Source: Rachicladosporium sp. CCFEE 5018 (Eukaryota > Ascomycota > Dothideomycetes > Cladosporiales > Cladosporiaceae). From it: a DNA stretch of 64,000 bases. Shown piece by piece: positions 30,382 through 41,676 of this stretch (positions are counted from its first letter, which is position 1; the number at the start of each line of letters is the position of its first letter). The stretch spans positions 5,670 to 69,669 of the forward strand of contig KZ111156.1 of assembly GCA_002077045.2 (NCBI GenBank), written 5' to 3'. The notes beneath the pieces are model-generated. The model ran no database searches and was not told where the DNA came from. It saw nothing but the letters and a program-made list of their open reading frames with translations. Position numbers and translations under genes: made by a program.

Positions 30382-33300
30382 TCAGTGCACCCTCCTCAAA
30401 CCCTCCACAAGCCCCCTCACCTCCTCCGCCCCGCCGGGAACCTCAATCCCTAGCCCCCCAACAACAGCCTCCTGCTCCTCGCTCTTCAGATCCAAGAAAG
30501 CCTCGATCAACTCCCCATCCACAAATCTCATCGGCCCCTCATTGCCCATATCTCGCACTTGACTCTTGAACCCCCGCCAAAGCGAGAACTTTACGTGCCC
30601 AGGACTCTTAACGACCTTGGCTAGCTCGGACTGTAATCGCATGAGCAGGTCTTGTTTAGAAGGCGCGATAGTGGCGTAGAGATATATTGATCCTTCGACA
30701 GTCGCGAGGAAGGCCCGGGGGACAACAGCAGCAGACGCCGAGGGTACTACAGCAATAGGGCGAACGCGGTTGACCATCTCTCCCAGGTTCATCTCAGAGG
30801 TGACTCGCAACCGTCGCTTCTCCTCTTCACTAAAGCTGGCAACATTCTGCTCGAGAACGACAAGATTGCCCTCGGCGTCGCTGGCAAGATAAGTATTCTT
30901 GCCCACATTTGCCACAGCAGTCCCCCACAGCGTTTCGTAGTGGCGTGCGACCTCGGACAGGGAGTGGGGTACAGGACCTCGATTCGGAGTGTACTCGACG
31001 ATGGAAACTGACTTCATGAGGTCGCTTACGGCGATTGTGTTGCCTGTTACTGCGATGTCAATGGGTGCTGTTGCTGTGCGGTAGGAGGCTTTCTTCGTGA
31101 GGAAGGGGCTGGAGGGCGTTTGGTATTCGAACGCGTAGACGACGACCTATGAATTGTCAGTGTGTGTGCACAGTGCCGCTTGAATGACGAAAGGCTCACC
31201 GTCTTGATCAGCGCAGCGACAATATTGCCCTGACACATCGCAAGACATCGGCATGCACCCTTCAGCGACTGCTCGAGTATAAGCTTCAGCTGGCGACTCT
31301 CCATCACCTCGAACACCAGGATCCTGCCTCGTGCAGCGTTCGCCGCTTCCTCGTCAAGGAAAGCAGTGCCGACCACGAACCGCTCAGCCAGTTCGCCAGT
31401 GCCGTCGTCAAGTTCGCATCGCATACAGCACTCGATCAGCTCGTCTTGCTTGAATGCGAAGGTGTGCAGCTCCTCAAAGACTACCTCGTCCACCAGTTTG
31501 AAGTGACTCTCCACCTCTTCTACACCAGCACTGAGTGTCCGCTTGATCGTGCCAAGTCCGAACGCTTTCAGGGCTGGCGAGTATGCTATCCGCCGTACGG
31601 TCTCATGTACTGGTAGTGTCTCCACATGCGTTGTGCGTTCCGAGTCGATCGTCGCCAAGCTCAGTGCACCGTTCTCGGTCGAAGCGATTGCGATGGCTCC
31701 TGGATATGCCTCGCTGTCGAAGGCACATACTGACGTAGCATCAGCTGCGGTCACCGCAGAATAGACCATGCGGCCTTCAGAGCTGTATATCAAGGATGGA
31801 TGCTCGCAGATTGCGAGGACATTCTGCAAGCCATCGTCTCGTGGTAGGATCGTGAAGGCCGCCTGTTGCGTACCAAGTACAATGCTCTTTCGTGCTGTGA
31901 ACGGATTTGCCGGTGATTCGAACAGGTATGTGATGACGTTCCCGTCCGCGAGTCCAACGAAGAGCGTCGGCGGAGCGCCCGACATGATACTTGCTATACA
32001 CAGTGATCGCGGCACTGCTAATGCGTCGTCCTCGCTCACTTTGGTTGCAGCCACAGCACTGAGATCTGACAAACTCAAGAGAGCTACTCGGCTGTCTTGC
32101 CAGAAGCCCACCACACACAATGTTGGGAGCAGTGGGCTGAGTGTGACACAAGACACTTGCTCGTTGGCATCCAGTGTTCTCTCAGCCTGTACGTGCCAAT
32201 CCGACTGCACGAGTTGCAGAGCTACCAGCACTGCGCCTTGCAATGAGATGAGAACGCTAGGACCGTCTGCAGCTACAGAGGTGATGGTGGTACCCTCGGG
32301 ACATCGCCATTCGCTCGCCAGATCTCCTGCCGTGGTGGTGAGTCGTGCTTGTCGGCTAGTCACCTGTGCAATGCCTCCATCCAACTGCCTGCCGATGTAT
32401 AACGTGGCCTCGTCCAGGATGAGACCAAGATAGGTTTCAAGCTCCTCCACTTCGCCATCTGACTCGAACTTGAAGATCCGCGTTCGGTCTACAAGACTTA
32501 TCACAAGAATATCCGAAGGACCGTGCGATGCTGTGCTGGACAATGCAAAGGTCGCAGCGACCGACGCGCCCATCTCACCAATCGTCCCAAGATCCTGCAA
32601 GCCAACTCCAGATCTCACGCTCCGCAAGCTGCCATCTTTGAACGCACCAGATCCAGTAACAATCCTCGCCTGACCACTCGAAAACTCATTCACCAGCTCA
32701 TTCGCCGATCGATTACCCATGTCCATGACAGTAAAGTCCAGTATAGGTCCGATATTCGAGAAAGTTTGCAACACTTCCAATCCCTGCGGCTGTATCTGTA
32801 TGATCTGACTGTCGCCCTGATTGCTCCCAACGAAGATCCGGCCAGAGTCGAGATACACCAACGTGCTAGCTCTGGACGTCTCCCCAAGCATGTCTATCCG
32901 ATGACCAGCATACTCGCCCTCGTTCTTCTGCTTGATGTACAGTAGATACAGTTTGCCGTAGTCGTCTGCTAACGCATATCTCTGATCATCGACAGCGCAC
33001 CAGCTGACAAATACCGTCGCTTCTTCCAGCGGAATTTGCGAGATCTTATAGTCCCACTCCTCCACATACGATATCGAAGTCTCACCCACAACCATAAAGC
33101 CATACACAGGCGGTGGCAAAGGGATGAGATGTGTCGCACCCAGCTCAACCTGTCCCTGCACGCTTCTGGACTTCTCGAATTCAGCAGTGTGAGGCTCCTC
33201 TGCAGGCCGGAGACTTTGCGTGAATTCCAGCTCGCGCACTCGTATCCCCAGCTTACCCTGTGGATCCTCTTCCAGTATAGCCAGCTCCGGGTTCGGCAGC

Positions 33301-33872
33301 TTTGTTCCTCCAGGTGAGCGCTTGTGTACGAAGCATGTGCTTCTGACAAACAGCTCCGGTATCCGCACAGGTATAGGATCGCCAAGCTCACCAATCTCAT
33401 TGTCTGCTGCTCTCCGCTTGCCTTTACCTGCGTGAGCTATGGGCATAACATTGACAACACCCTCGTAGCACTCCAGTGTCATGAAGCGGTTGCTAGGATC
33501 AATATGAACTCGATCACCGGTTTGACTGTCCCGTGCAGCCTTTTCGGCGACATCGACATAGCTCTTTTCTGTCTTGAGGTCTTTGGCCTCGGCATCCCAG
33601 CTGAGAGTGAAGTAGTGGTAGCGGTCTGTACCGACGAACAGGTGGTCGGCTGTCGATGTTGCTGGCCTGAGCTTGTGCAGTAAAGTGACTTTACCGTATA
33701 ACGTCTTGCTATGTCGTAGGATGAGTTGGTCTGGGGCCTGAGGGTTTGGAGAGTAGATTTCCAGGCGATTGGCTTTCGCTACGATCAAGTCATCGCTGTC
33801 CGGAGCGAGGAAGGAGAGGCTGATGGCGTGGCGGACGCTGGAAGGTCGGTGGATTGGGGCGAGGTAGGCCAT
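30382..33872 (-). CDS. ddb1: DNA damage-binding protein 1 (DDB1, CPSF-A family)
   Basis: Two exons (33872-31200 and 31146-30382; 53-bp intron, phase 0) give 1145 residues, the usual length of DDB1. The start is ATG 33872, since MAYLAPIHRPSSVRHAISLS is the conserved N-terminus; the open frame extends further up without another good start. The body is a series of beta-propeller repeats, and the CPSF-A C-terminal region ends with MRFVDGELIEAFLDLKSEEQ, a well-conserved DDB1 block. DDB1 is the adaptor of CUL4 ubiquitin ligases, acting in nucleotide excision repair and, in fungi, in development and heterochromatin control. It shares a 332-bp divergent promoter with the RPC37 gene. Confidence 0.95.
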
Positions 33873-34204
33873 GCTTAAAATGTGCTCTGATATGAGTGAG
33901 GTGCTCTCTGGCACGCTGAGGGTCGACTTTAGGTCATGTCCAGTCGCTGTAGGATCGATCAAATCCAAATCCTTGATTCAACCCCAATGTTGCTCGATCC
34001 ACTGTCCAGTCCCAAGTAGTCTACGGCCCAGGTCGCAGTTGATGCAGCATTAGTGAGCTTCGATCTATCGTTTTAATCAAAGTGCTCGCAGTCGCGTCGC
34101 ACATTGATGACGCCAGTGACTCGGGCTAACCTTTCTTCCACGAGCTTCATCAATCTGGCCCTACCATACCAGTAGTCGAGTGACTTTGCTACAACAACCT
34201 CAGC
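33873..34204. promoter_or_regulatory. Bidirectional promoter, DDB1 / RPC37
   Basis: 332 bp between the two divergent start codons, the only room for both promoters and leaders. No TATA box or named element was recognised. Confidence 0.6.
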
Positions 34205-35368
34205 ATGGCGCGTGAGTTGTCCTTCCATGATATCCTTCCTCAAATCAGTGACTAACAAGGACATTCAGCGACTAAGGCAACAGCAGAAGACGACCCCATC
34301 ACAGCCTCCTACGACGTCTACCTGACTCCCTCGCAACAAGAACAGCTCTACCTCCTGCAATACCTTAACCGCTCCCGTGACCGCCCCTACAGCCAACACT
34401 ACGGCGCCCGCCCCACAGACCTCCGAATCAAGCCCAAATCAGGCTACCTCGAGCTCGAAGTCAGCCTCAGCACAGAATTCAACTTTAACAAGTACCAAGG
34501 CCTGAAGTGGGGAGATGCCTTGCAGACAGCAAGGACGATCCAGAATGAAGGCGCAACATATGGCCCGGCTGCTGGACTTGGCGCACCGAGGAGAGGACTA
34601 GGCAGCAGAGGGCCACTGAAGGACAAGGCGGACAGGGAGCTGCAGATTAGCAATGCCTTGACTGAATTTAAGCGGGCCGAGGAGGATGGGAAGGTGATGC
34701 ATAAGCAGACGCTGGGAGGTCAGATCATGAGACACGAGGATGCTGCGGCTGGGCAGGCGCTGCCAGTATATTATCTCGGTGCCTTTCAAGGCGATCAGCT
34801 GCATCTGAGTAAGGTGGACGGGACAATACAGATGCGGCCGCAGTTTCATCACATTGATGCTGAGGAGCATCGAAATCGGCTGGTGAATGTGCGTGCTCCA
34901 GCAGAAGGAGAAGTCAGACCGCCGCCTGTAGCGCGCGGACTGCAGCAGTCGTACAAGCCTGAGACGGAGGACAAGGATAAAGACGCACCTGAGCGGAAGA
35001 TGCGGAAGGCTCTGCAGGATGCCGAGGAAGAGAGCTGGGTGCCGCTCGAGTACGTGGATGAGGCAGAGGACACGGCTTACGATGCGTTCAACGAGAAGAT
35101 GTTTCTGCACAATGTCGATGCTGCGCCGAAGCTGAAGAGCACTATGGACGAGGAGCAATTGCTTGATGCTGTGAGTGGGCCGAGCTATGAGGGCTCGGGG
35201 CGCAAGAAGCGGAGGCCGAGGAAACGAAGAGGTGGGCAGCTTGGCGATGAAGGCCTTGAAGAAGACGAGGAGGCGGTAGTGGCTGCTGGTGAGGCACTAC
35301 CTGCTGAAGAGATTATTGGTACTGCTGGTGATGAAGATGCCATGGAGGGCGTTGTGACGACTGCATGA
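34205..35368 (+). CDS. rpc37: RNA polymerase III subunit Rpc37/RPC5 (Sin_N family)
   Basis: Two exons: a 7-base first exon (34205-34211, ATG GCG C) and 34269-35368, with a 57-bp intron in phase 1; total 368 residues. The N-terminus after splicing, MAPTKATAEDDPITASYDVY, leads into the Sin_N/RPC5 domain: VYLTPSQQEQLYLLQYLNRS, then PKSGYLELEVSLSTEFNFNK and KQTLGGQIMRHEDAAAGQ, then GDQLHLSKVDGTIQMRPQFH. The C-terminal third is charged, with a Lys/Arg cluster (KKRRPRKRRGG) and an acidic end. Rpc37 pairs with Rpc53 in the Pol III TFIIF-like subcomplex and acts in initiation and termination. Confidence 0.9.
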
Positions 35369-36073
35369 TCGCTCTGCTTGTAATGTGCTGCCTCCCACCA
35401 TGAATCGACGTCCCAACTCCACGGACCAGTCGCGTGGTTGGAAAATTCGCGAATCAATGCCTGACGCGGCCATCGACGGACAAAGACAATCACAGCTCAA
35501 GCGAGTACATGCGTAACGCCACATGCAGACAGGCTGTGTAACACAAATGCAGCCGCGACACAGTCATTCAGCTCCATGACCTCAAGCCCGAGTGCAAGAA
35601 GTGGTAAGGAGTACGCTCTCTCAAGACCTCACATGCACAAACATTGGCTTACATCATCCAGCAGTCGTTGTGCAGATCTTGCTGAGGCCTTGAGTCCTGC
35701 CTCCGAAATACGATTCGAGGCAGGAGCGACAACGTTTGCGCAACATCATTGGTCGACACGTAGACTTGGACACCAAACTTGCTCAGTCGATACTGCAGTG
35801 CAGATGCGAGTCCCAAAAATGCATTGCTGCAGAGCTTGACTAGCACGCTTGAGAACGTCTCATCGCCTCTCCGTCTTGGCCGGGACCCTGAGGCAGACCG
35901 GCCGTATAGCAAGACTCCACAACGCTGTGCTCATGGTAAGCGATATCCCAACAGAAGTGTCGAAGCGTAAAGTCAAGTACCCTTGTTTCCCTTGATTCTT
36001 CGGTCGAGACCATTCGCGCTCTCCAAAGTGTCCACCTACACCGTCTCAAGCATTCAAGCAACAAGAACACACC
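35369..36073. other. Intergenic gap, 705 bp
   Basis: No supported gene. Short open frames on both strands show no motif. Confidence 0.6.
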
Positions 36074-37027
36074 ATGCGGTACCTCACGCTCCAGGTCCTG
36101 CTCGCAGGCGCAAACCTTTTCACAGGCATCGATGCTCGACTCCATGTCAGGCACAGCGCCAGCAACGTCACCGCACCAGCCTACCCACCTTCATATTGTA
36201 GGCAGATTGCCTCCACAACGGCTCGTCATCACAAACTGACAATCCCGAAGGCACGAACAACACCACCTCCGCCGTCCCTCCTCCCAGCAAATTCGGCTAC
36301 ATCCTCTTCCGCGGCTTCGAACCCCTAGACATCAACGGGCCTGTCTCAGCCCTCGCAACACTAGGCCGGTCCCGACATATAGACCTCTCCATGATAGCCG
36401 AGACCCTCGAGCCCGTCACCAGCGCGCCGCTGTTACCCTCGATGAACCTGCCGAACTCGACGTCGTTTGTGACGATGCTGCCGACGTATACTTTTGCCAC
36501 TGCGCCAGAAGATCTGGAAGTGCAGATGATTCCTGGCGGTTCTGGCTGTCGTTCGCCGTACCTAAACGCCACGCTCACGTATCTACAAACCACATACCCC
36601 AAGCTCCGCTATCTAATCACAGTCTGCACCGGCTCATTAGTAGCCTCTCGCGCAGGATTGCTAGACGGCAAGTACGCAACGACAAACAAGCAAGGCTGGG
36701 TCGGCGTTGTGGCTACGAACTCGCACGTCCACTGGGTGCCGCAGGCGAGGTGGGTCGTGGATGGGAATATTTGGAGTACGTCTGGGGTGAGCGCGGGGAT
36801 TGATGGGACGTTGGGGTTTATTGAGTGTTTCTATGGGAGTGCGGTTGTGACTGCTGTGAAGAAGTGAGTGATTGATCTGTCGGATGTTCGTGGAGGGGTT
36901 GCTGACTTGATGGTGTAGCTCGATGGAATTCGACTGGCATCAGGACCCCCATTGGGATCCGTTCTCGGTGGTGTGTAATGTTACCGCGCCGGTGTATCTG
37001 CTGCGGGCCAGGAGTCGCAAGGCGTGA
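36074..37027 (+). CDS. DJ-1/PfpI-family protein, probably secreted
   Basis: Three exons (36074-36197, 36251-36863, 36919-37027) encode 281 residues. A signal-peptide-like start (MRYLTLQVLLAGANLFTGID) is followed by an N-glycosylation-rich linker, which is unusual for this family. The DJ-1/PfpI domain starts at FGYILFRGFEPLDINGP. The nucleophile elbow is LITVCTGSLVASRAGLLDG with Cys as nucleophile, then TTNKQGW, and a late HVHWVPQARWVVDGNIWSTS block. These match the ThiJ/isonitrile-hydratase-like subgroup of fungal proteins. The reaction is unknown. The first acceptor (CCGAAG) is the weakest junction. Confidence 0.85.
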
Positions 37028-37369
37028 ATCATCGCAGACTCGTGAGCAATCAGCACTGAACTGAAGCTTCACTGTCGGGTGCCAAGTCCGCCTGAAAGGC
37101 CGTCCAGCGGAAACATGCTCAAACCCTCGCAGCCACGCATATTAGCTGCACCTGCAGCCACACTCATCACGTGCCAGTCGAGTGCGATAGAGCACGATGT
37201 TGGTGAGCACGTTACACTCACCGAGCAAATTGAGCACGATTGAGCACTCCAGCACGCCGGTAGACCAGGCACGCCAGAACCTCATATCTCGCTCGAGACA
37301 CCATACTGCTCGAACGTCAGCGAATATAACTTCGAAGCTACACGGCGTCCACTTTGTCGACAACTACAA

Positions 37370-37411
37370 ATGAGTATGTCAGGCATGGACATGGCGACCG
37401 CCACCGCATAA
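37370..37411 (+). promoter_or_regulatory. Met-rich upstream ORF abutting the copper transporter start
   Basis: ATG at 37370 opens a 13-codon frame (MSMSGMDMATATA) that ends in TAA at 37409-37411, directly followed by ATG 37412 in the same frame. Its sequence repeats the start of the transporter (MAMDMATAT), so it looks like a duplicated Mets motif cut off by a stop. It could act as a regulatory upstream ORF or be a relic of a longer N-terminus. Confidence 0.7.
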
Positions 37412-38191
37412 ATGGCAATGGACATGGCAACCGCGACCTCTTCCATGGTCATGGCTGCAACCTCCTCCGCCGCGCCAGCCATGGATATGGGCGACATAAT
37501 GGGCGGGTGCAAGATCTCGGTATGCTCGCCTTCCCGTCGTAGAACCTGATACCATGCCTGGCATAGACTGACGGGCAATTGCATAGATGACTTGGAACTG
37601 GTACACCACCGACGCCTGCTTCATTGCCGACACATGGCGCATCACCTCTAGCGGCATGTTCGCGGGCTCTTGCATAGGCGTCATTCTGCTCGTCATCGTG
37701 CTCGAGGGACTGCGTCGTATGTCGAGGGAATACGATGCCATGCTCGTGAGGAAGCGGAATACCATGATCACCTCGAGCACCGGGTCGATCCTTCTTACTG
37801 GTAGCGACAGCGGGTCTGATCAAGAGAAGCGCGGCGCAGTCGCCCAGACATCGACTGCAACGATGGGCAGCAAGTCGTTCAAGCCCACGCTGGGGGAGCA
37901 AATCGTCCGCGCTACGCTCCACATGCTGCAATTTGCCGTAGCATACTTTGTCATGTTGCTGGCCATGTACTTCAATGGTAAGTATCGAGATTGGTGACCT
38001 GACCTGGACCAAGCTGACTTCATGCCAGGCTACATTATCATCTGCATTCTGATCGGTGCGTTTATCGGAGCGTTTGCGTTCAGCTGGCAGAGTATGGCGA
38101 TGCCGTAAGTCAAGTTACGTTCCATAGGGTTATCTGTGCTGACTTGTCGAGCAGAGGCGAGGACCGCGAGATCACCTTCTGTTGCGGCTGA
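37412..38191 (+). CDS. Ctr-family copper transporter
   Basis: Four exons (37412-37519, 37587-37977, 38029-38104, 38155-38191) encode 203 residues. The N-terminus is Met-rich (MAMDMATATSSMVMAATS and AMDMGDIMGG), as in high-affinity Cu(I) importers. The Ctr domain follows: TWNWYTTDACFIADTWRITS, then three membrane segments, the second containing HMLQFAVAYFVMLLAMYFNG, which carries the MxxxM filter motif, and the third with the close-packed GAFIGAFAF glycines. It ends in a short cytosolic tail with a Cys pair (FCCG). It works as a trimer in the plasma or vacuolar membrane. Control by copper is expected but no sensor site was identified. Confidence 0.9.
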
Positions 38192-38698
38192 GGCAGTGGT
38201 GGTGGTCATTAACGCTGTCGTGCTGAAGCGGCGAGAAGGCCATAAGGGAAATAGCGTAGACTGGTCTGACACCGGGCTTGAATGCGATGGGATTGACATG
38301 AGACAATAAAAGCTCGGCAGAACATGGCAAAGAATTGCTGCGCGTGCCCTACCTAGCTCGCCCGAATGTTCGAAGGTTACGTGTCTAACGCAGACTCTTC
38401 TCTCCGTCCCATGGGGAACTGCAGTGTCGCTCGGGCCCTGCTCCATTTATGTAGTCAGACCCGTCTCGCATCACCAGCATGTCGAAGTATCCAACAACAA
38501 CTCGTGGGGAAGAGGAAATCGACTGCATGGTCCTGACCGTATTTCGGACATGAAACCGCATTCTGCGTGCTTACCAGCCTCTTGGGAGACACTCTGGGTG
38601 TGACTTGGCCGTCTGCGCGGACATGAAGCTTCAACAAGGTGTACTGCTTCATAGGGGACACTGTGATTCGCATGACAGCCAGCATGGACAGAATGCTC
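38192..38698. other. Intergenic gap, 507 bp
   Basis: Convergent 3' flanks of the copper transporter and MTR3. No gene is supported. Confidence 0.6.
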
Positions 38699-39634
38699 TC
38701 AGCCAGTCATCACCACATCCTTCGGCCGTCCTTTCGATGCCGCATCCGTGCTCGGCAGCTCCGGTGGCGACATGGCAGCCACTCTGGCTTCTGTCGAATC
38801 TTTGACAGCCTCGACAAGCACTGTCCGAGCTAGTGTTGCAGACTGCACAGCACTTTCGATCAATCCCCCAAGATCACCCCCCACATCACCCTTCATCCAC
38901 ATCTCCGTAATCTCGTCCCGTGACTGCAAGTACGCCACTAGACATGCTGCCCTCGTAACATGCTCAGCTGGTGCAGGATCCAGAACCGTCGTAATCTCAC
39001 TCGACTGATCATGCACAAGCGCAGCCACACCACCTGACACAAGATCCACGCAATCAATCCCAGCATTCACAATCGCCGCACTCGCCACAGTGATGCATCC
39101 AGCCAGTACACTCAGCATCCCCCAGCCACTCCCCATGTCGCCTGAATGTGCTCCTGCCGGTCCATCATCTTCACCCTCGAGCACCGTAATGACCACATCC
39201 GCAGCACTCTTTGGCCATCTCTCTCCAATCACCACCCCACGCAGCGCAGTCTCGAGATGCAGGCCCAAATCTCGCTCTGAGCTGTCTCGCACGTATCCGC
39301 GACGTGTCTTTGTTGCAAAGGGTGCGTACTTGACGTGTGTTGTGAGGAGCAAATTTGGTGAGAAAGCTGCATTTCTAGGTAGAGGCCGCGGTCCATGAAC
39401 TGTGCATGTGATCTTCAGGCTGGACGTTCTGGTCAATGGTGGAGTGGCAGGATCGGGAGGAAGCTCGTAGTATGCTGATCCGGCCGCAGAGGGCACAATG
39501 CCTGTTTGCAGGAAGATTTTGCGGTGCTCATCGGCCTTCCTCCGCCGTCGCGGCGGAGACGTATTAGCTGATGCGAAGACTGGTGGCGCGGTGCCACCGG
39601 CTGGCGCGTTCAGTCGGCGTCGATCGGCTTGCAT
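38699..39634 (-). CDS. mtr3: Exosome subunit Mtr3 (RNase PH fold)
   Basis: A single exon of 311 residues. The start is ATG 39634, because MQADRRRLNAPAGGTAPPVF is the typical beginning of fungal Mtr3; codons upstream in the open frame are not conserved. Blocks in order are SAYYELPPDP, LKITCTVHGPRPLPRNAAFS, HVKYAPFATKTRRGYVRDSS, and LETALRGVVIGERWPKSAAD. The RNase PH fold is complete to ASAAIVNAGIDCVDLVSGGV; phosphorolytic residues are not expected in this subunit. Mtr3 is one of six ring subunits of the nuclear and cytoplasmic RNA exosome. Confidence 0.93.
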   Translation of the reverse strand: MQADRRRLNAPAGGTAPPVFASANTSPPRRRRKADEHRKIFLQTGIVPSAAGSAYYELPPDPATPPLTRTSSLKITCTVHGPRPLPRNAAFSPNLLLTTHVKYAPFATKTRRGYVRDSSERDLGLHLETALRGVVIGERWPKSAADVVITVLEGEDDGPAGAHSGDMGSGWGMLSVLAGCITVASAAIVNAGIDCVDLVSGGVAALVHDQSSEITTVLDPAPAEHVTRAACLVAYLQSRDEITEMWMKGDVGGDLGGLIESAVQSATLARTVLVEAVKDSTEARVAAMSPPELPSTDAASKGRPKDVVMTG

Positions 39635-39787
39635 GTTGAAGTGCAGAGTGACATTGGATATCAATGTAAATAATATTTGAGTGTTGTCATTGGCCAACTC
39701 CGTTAAAGCCGGATTACTCACTCTGGTCAGTACATTGATTGACATGGTCTTGCCTCTCACATCACTGATCCGCTCACAACAACCATC

Positions 39788-40039
39788 ATGAGCGCGACCT
39801 ACTGGCTAGCTGCAGCTCTCGCCATCTCCCTGGCCTTAATGGTAGCGTACATGGTCTTGACGTCTTGCCTGGGCGAGCAGATTCGTGCCTACTGGTCAGG
39901 CCGAGAGTCATCCTACGTCCCCACCACATACGGCATGCAGTACGCGCGCGTGATGGGCCACGGTGGCAATCAGGCTGGGTGGGAGCAGATTGAGATGGAA
40001 GACATGCTTGATCGTGATCGCGACAGATCGCCTCATTGA
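39788..40039 (+). CDS. Small single-pass membrane protein, 83 aa
   Basis: Not recognised. ATG 39788 opens one exon. Residues 5-26 (YWLAAALAISLALMVAYMVL) form a strong transmembrane helix, and the rest is a hydrophilic, mildly acidic tail (QIEMEDMLDRDRDRSPH). It fits tightly between two conserved genes, 153 bp from the MTR3 start and 71 bp from the ALG2 stop. The short N-terminus ahead of the helix suggests a signal anchor. It may be a real lineage-specific gene; chance cannot be excluded at this length. Confidence 0.5.
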   Translation: MSATYWLAAALAISLALMVAYMVLTSCLGEQIRAYWSGRESSYVPTTYGMQYARVMGHGGNQAGWEQIEMEDMLDRDRDRSPH

Positions 40040-40110
40040 CACAGCTGGCAACACTCGTCACGATCGTTCACGAGAATGGCGATTCTACATGCAAACCTAT
40101 GTCGGCCAGA

Positions 40111-41676
40111 TTACAGCTCCTCTCTCACCGATTTCACAGCCGCCGTCGCCGCCTCGGTCAGCACCGACGTAGCATTCTCCGCCGCCTCTCTCAACATCTT
40201 CTGCTCCTCCAAATTCATCGCCCAAAACATAACGTACGTCGCCAGAATGCCCGACGGAATCGCAATACTCGTCGTGAACAACAAGGCAAACACCACCTCA
40301 GGCATAATCTTCGGCCGCTCCTTCTTATCCAAAACCATCCGCTCCATCTCCTCCTGCAGCGAGTCGATCATCTTCGTCTCGCTGAACTCGGCAAGTACGC
40401 GGTCCTGGCCTTTGTGGCCCATCTTGGTGAGTTCTTCTCTAGTGGAGGGAATGAGAGGTTTGCGGAGGACGTCAGTCCATGGTTCAATTTTATCGGGACT
40501 TCGCAGCCAGCCTGTGCGACCGTCGTAGATTGTCTCGAGCGGGCCGCCGGTGTTGGTGGCTAGTACTGGCGTCCGAGCGAGCATGGCTTCAAGGGGTACG
40601 ATGCCGAAGTGCTCATCTGTGGGAGTGTAAATGAGGATCCAGGCTGCTTGGAGAAGGCGCTGTTTCAGAGCTTGCGGGATGGAAAGGAGGAACAGTACGT
40701 CGACGTCGTCGGTAGACATATCTGTCACTTGCGTGTCTTGTGGTTTGAATGTGGCGTGAGTCAAGCCGAGCGAGTCGGCCAGCGCCTGCAAACTTCTGTG
40801 CGTTGCTGCATTCTCTGCATTATTCGGATCGTAGCCGCCAGCCATCACTAGACGTGCGCCACCCCGTTCCGCGGCTGTGAGACCTGCATATGCCTTGATA
40901 GCAAGTGCAAGATTCTTCTTCCCTTCGAAGCGGTTGATGCTGAGCAAGACTTTCTTCCCAGGCCAAAGAGGTTCCGTTGGACCATCCGCATGCGCATCCT
41001 TGGTATTGACACATGGGTAGATGACTTTGAGCTCCCGACTCCGGGGCCAATCGAAGGTCTTGCGGTAGATACTACGTGTGTAGTTGCTGTTCACGACTAT
41101 CGAGTCGGCACAGCCAGTGCTCCATCCCTCCGTAGCATCAAAAGGTACCCTGTAGCCCCGTTTCAGAGCACCTTTGATACCCTTCTCAGGCTTCACTAGA
41201 AGTCGATCAGGGTAGTGGCCATAGAACAGTACCCTTGCCCGCGGGTAAAAGTATCTGAAAAGCGGCACACAAACGCTGAGCTGATCGACGAAGATGATGT
41301 CGGGAGCGATGGTCTTGAGCTCTGACGAGAACAATGCTATGCTGAAGACTAGTGCTATCTGTCGTAGTATCGCAAACAGTATGCTGAACCGGCCCGCGAA
41401 CGATTGAGGGAACAGCCTGTCGCCTCGGACTCGGACATCGAGTGTGCCTGTCGATGTTGTTAAATGTTGCTCTGTTGATTGAAGAAGCGATTGCGTACCA
41501 TCTCTAGCTTCGTCAAAGCAATGATTCGTATCCCGATATGAAGTGAGGACTGTAATTCTATGGCCGCGAGACTGAAGTCCTACAGCGGCATCGATGACAA
41601 GGCGCTCGGCGCCGCCAATGCCAAGATCAGGGTGGACGAAGAGCACACGCTTCGTCGAGGCTGTTTTCTCGGTCAT
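40111..41676 (-). CDS. alg2: Alpha-1,3/1,6-mannosyltransferase ALG2
   Basis: A single exon of 521 residues from ATG 41676. The glycosyltransferase family 4 layout is clear: the N-terminal nucleotide-fold start KRVLFVHPDLGIGGAERLVI is the ALG2 signature, the linker holds FYGHYPDRLLVKP, and the C-terminal half has INRFEGKKNLALAIKAYA and the donor-binding EHFGIVPLEAMLARTPVLA with its paired Glu residues. A hydrophobic segment near the end (FALLFTTSIAIPSGILATYV) fits attachment to the ER membrane. ALG2 adds the second and third mannose to the lipid-linked oligosaccharide on the cytosolic face of the ER, an essential step of N-glycosylation. Confidence 0.96.
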   Translation of the reverse strand: MTEKTASTKRVLFVHPDLGIGGAERLVIDAAVGLQSRGHRITVLTSYRDTNHCFDEARDGTQSLLQSTEQHLTTSTGTLDVRVRGDRLFPQSFAGRFSILFAILRQIALVFSIALFSSELKTIAPDIIFVDQLSVCVPLFRYFYPRARVLFYGHYPDRLLVKPEKGIKGALKRGYRVPFDATEGWSTGCADSIVVNSNYTRSIYRKTFDWPRSRELKVIYPCVNTKDAHADGPTEPLWPGKKVLLSINRFEGKKNLALAIKAYAGLTAAERGGARLVMAGGYDPNNAENAATHRSLQALADSLGLTHATFKPQDTQVTDMSTDDVDVLFLLSIPQALKQRLLQAAWILIYTPTDEHFGIVPLEAMLARTPVLATNTGGPLETIYDGRTGWLRSPDKIEPWTDVLRKPLIPSTREELTKMGHKGQDRVLAEFSETKMIDSLQEEMERMVLDKKERPKIMPEVVFALLFTTSIAIPSGILATYVMFWAMNLEEQKMLREAAENATSVLTEAATAAVKSVREEL

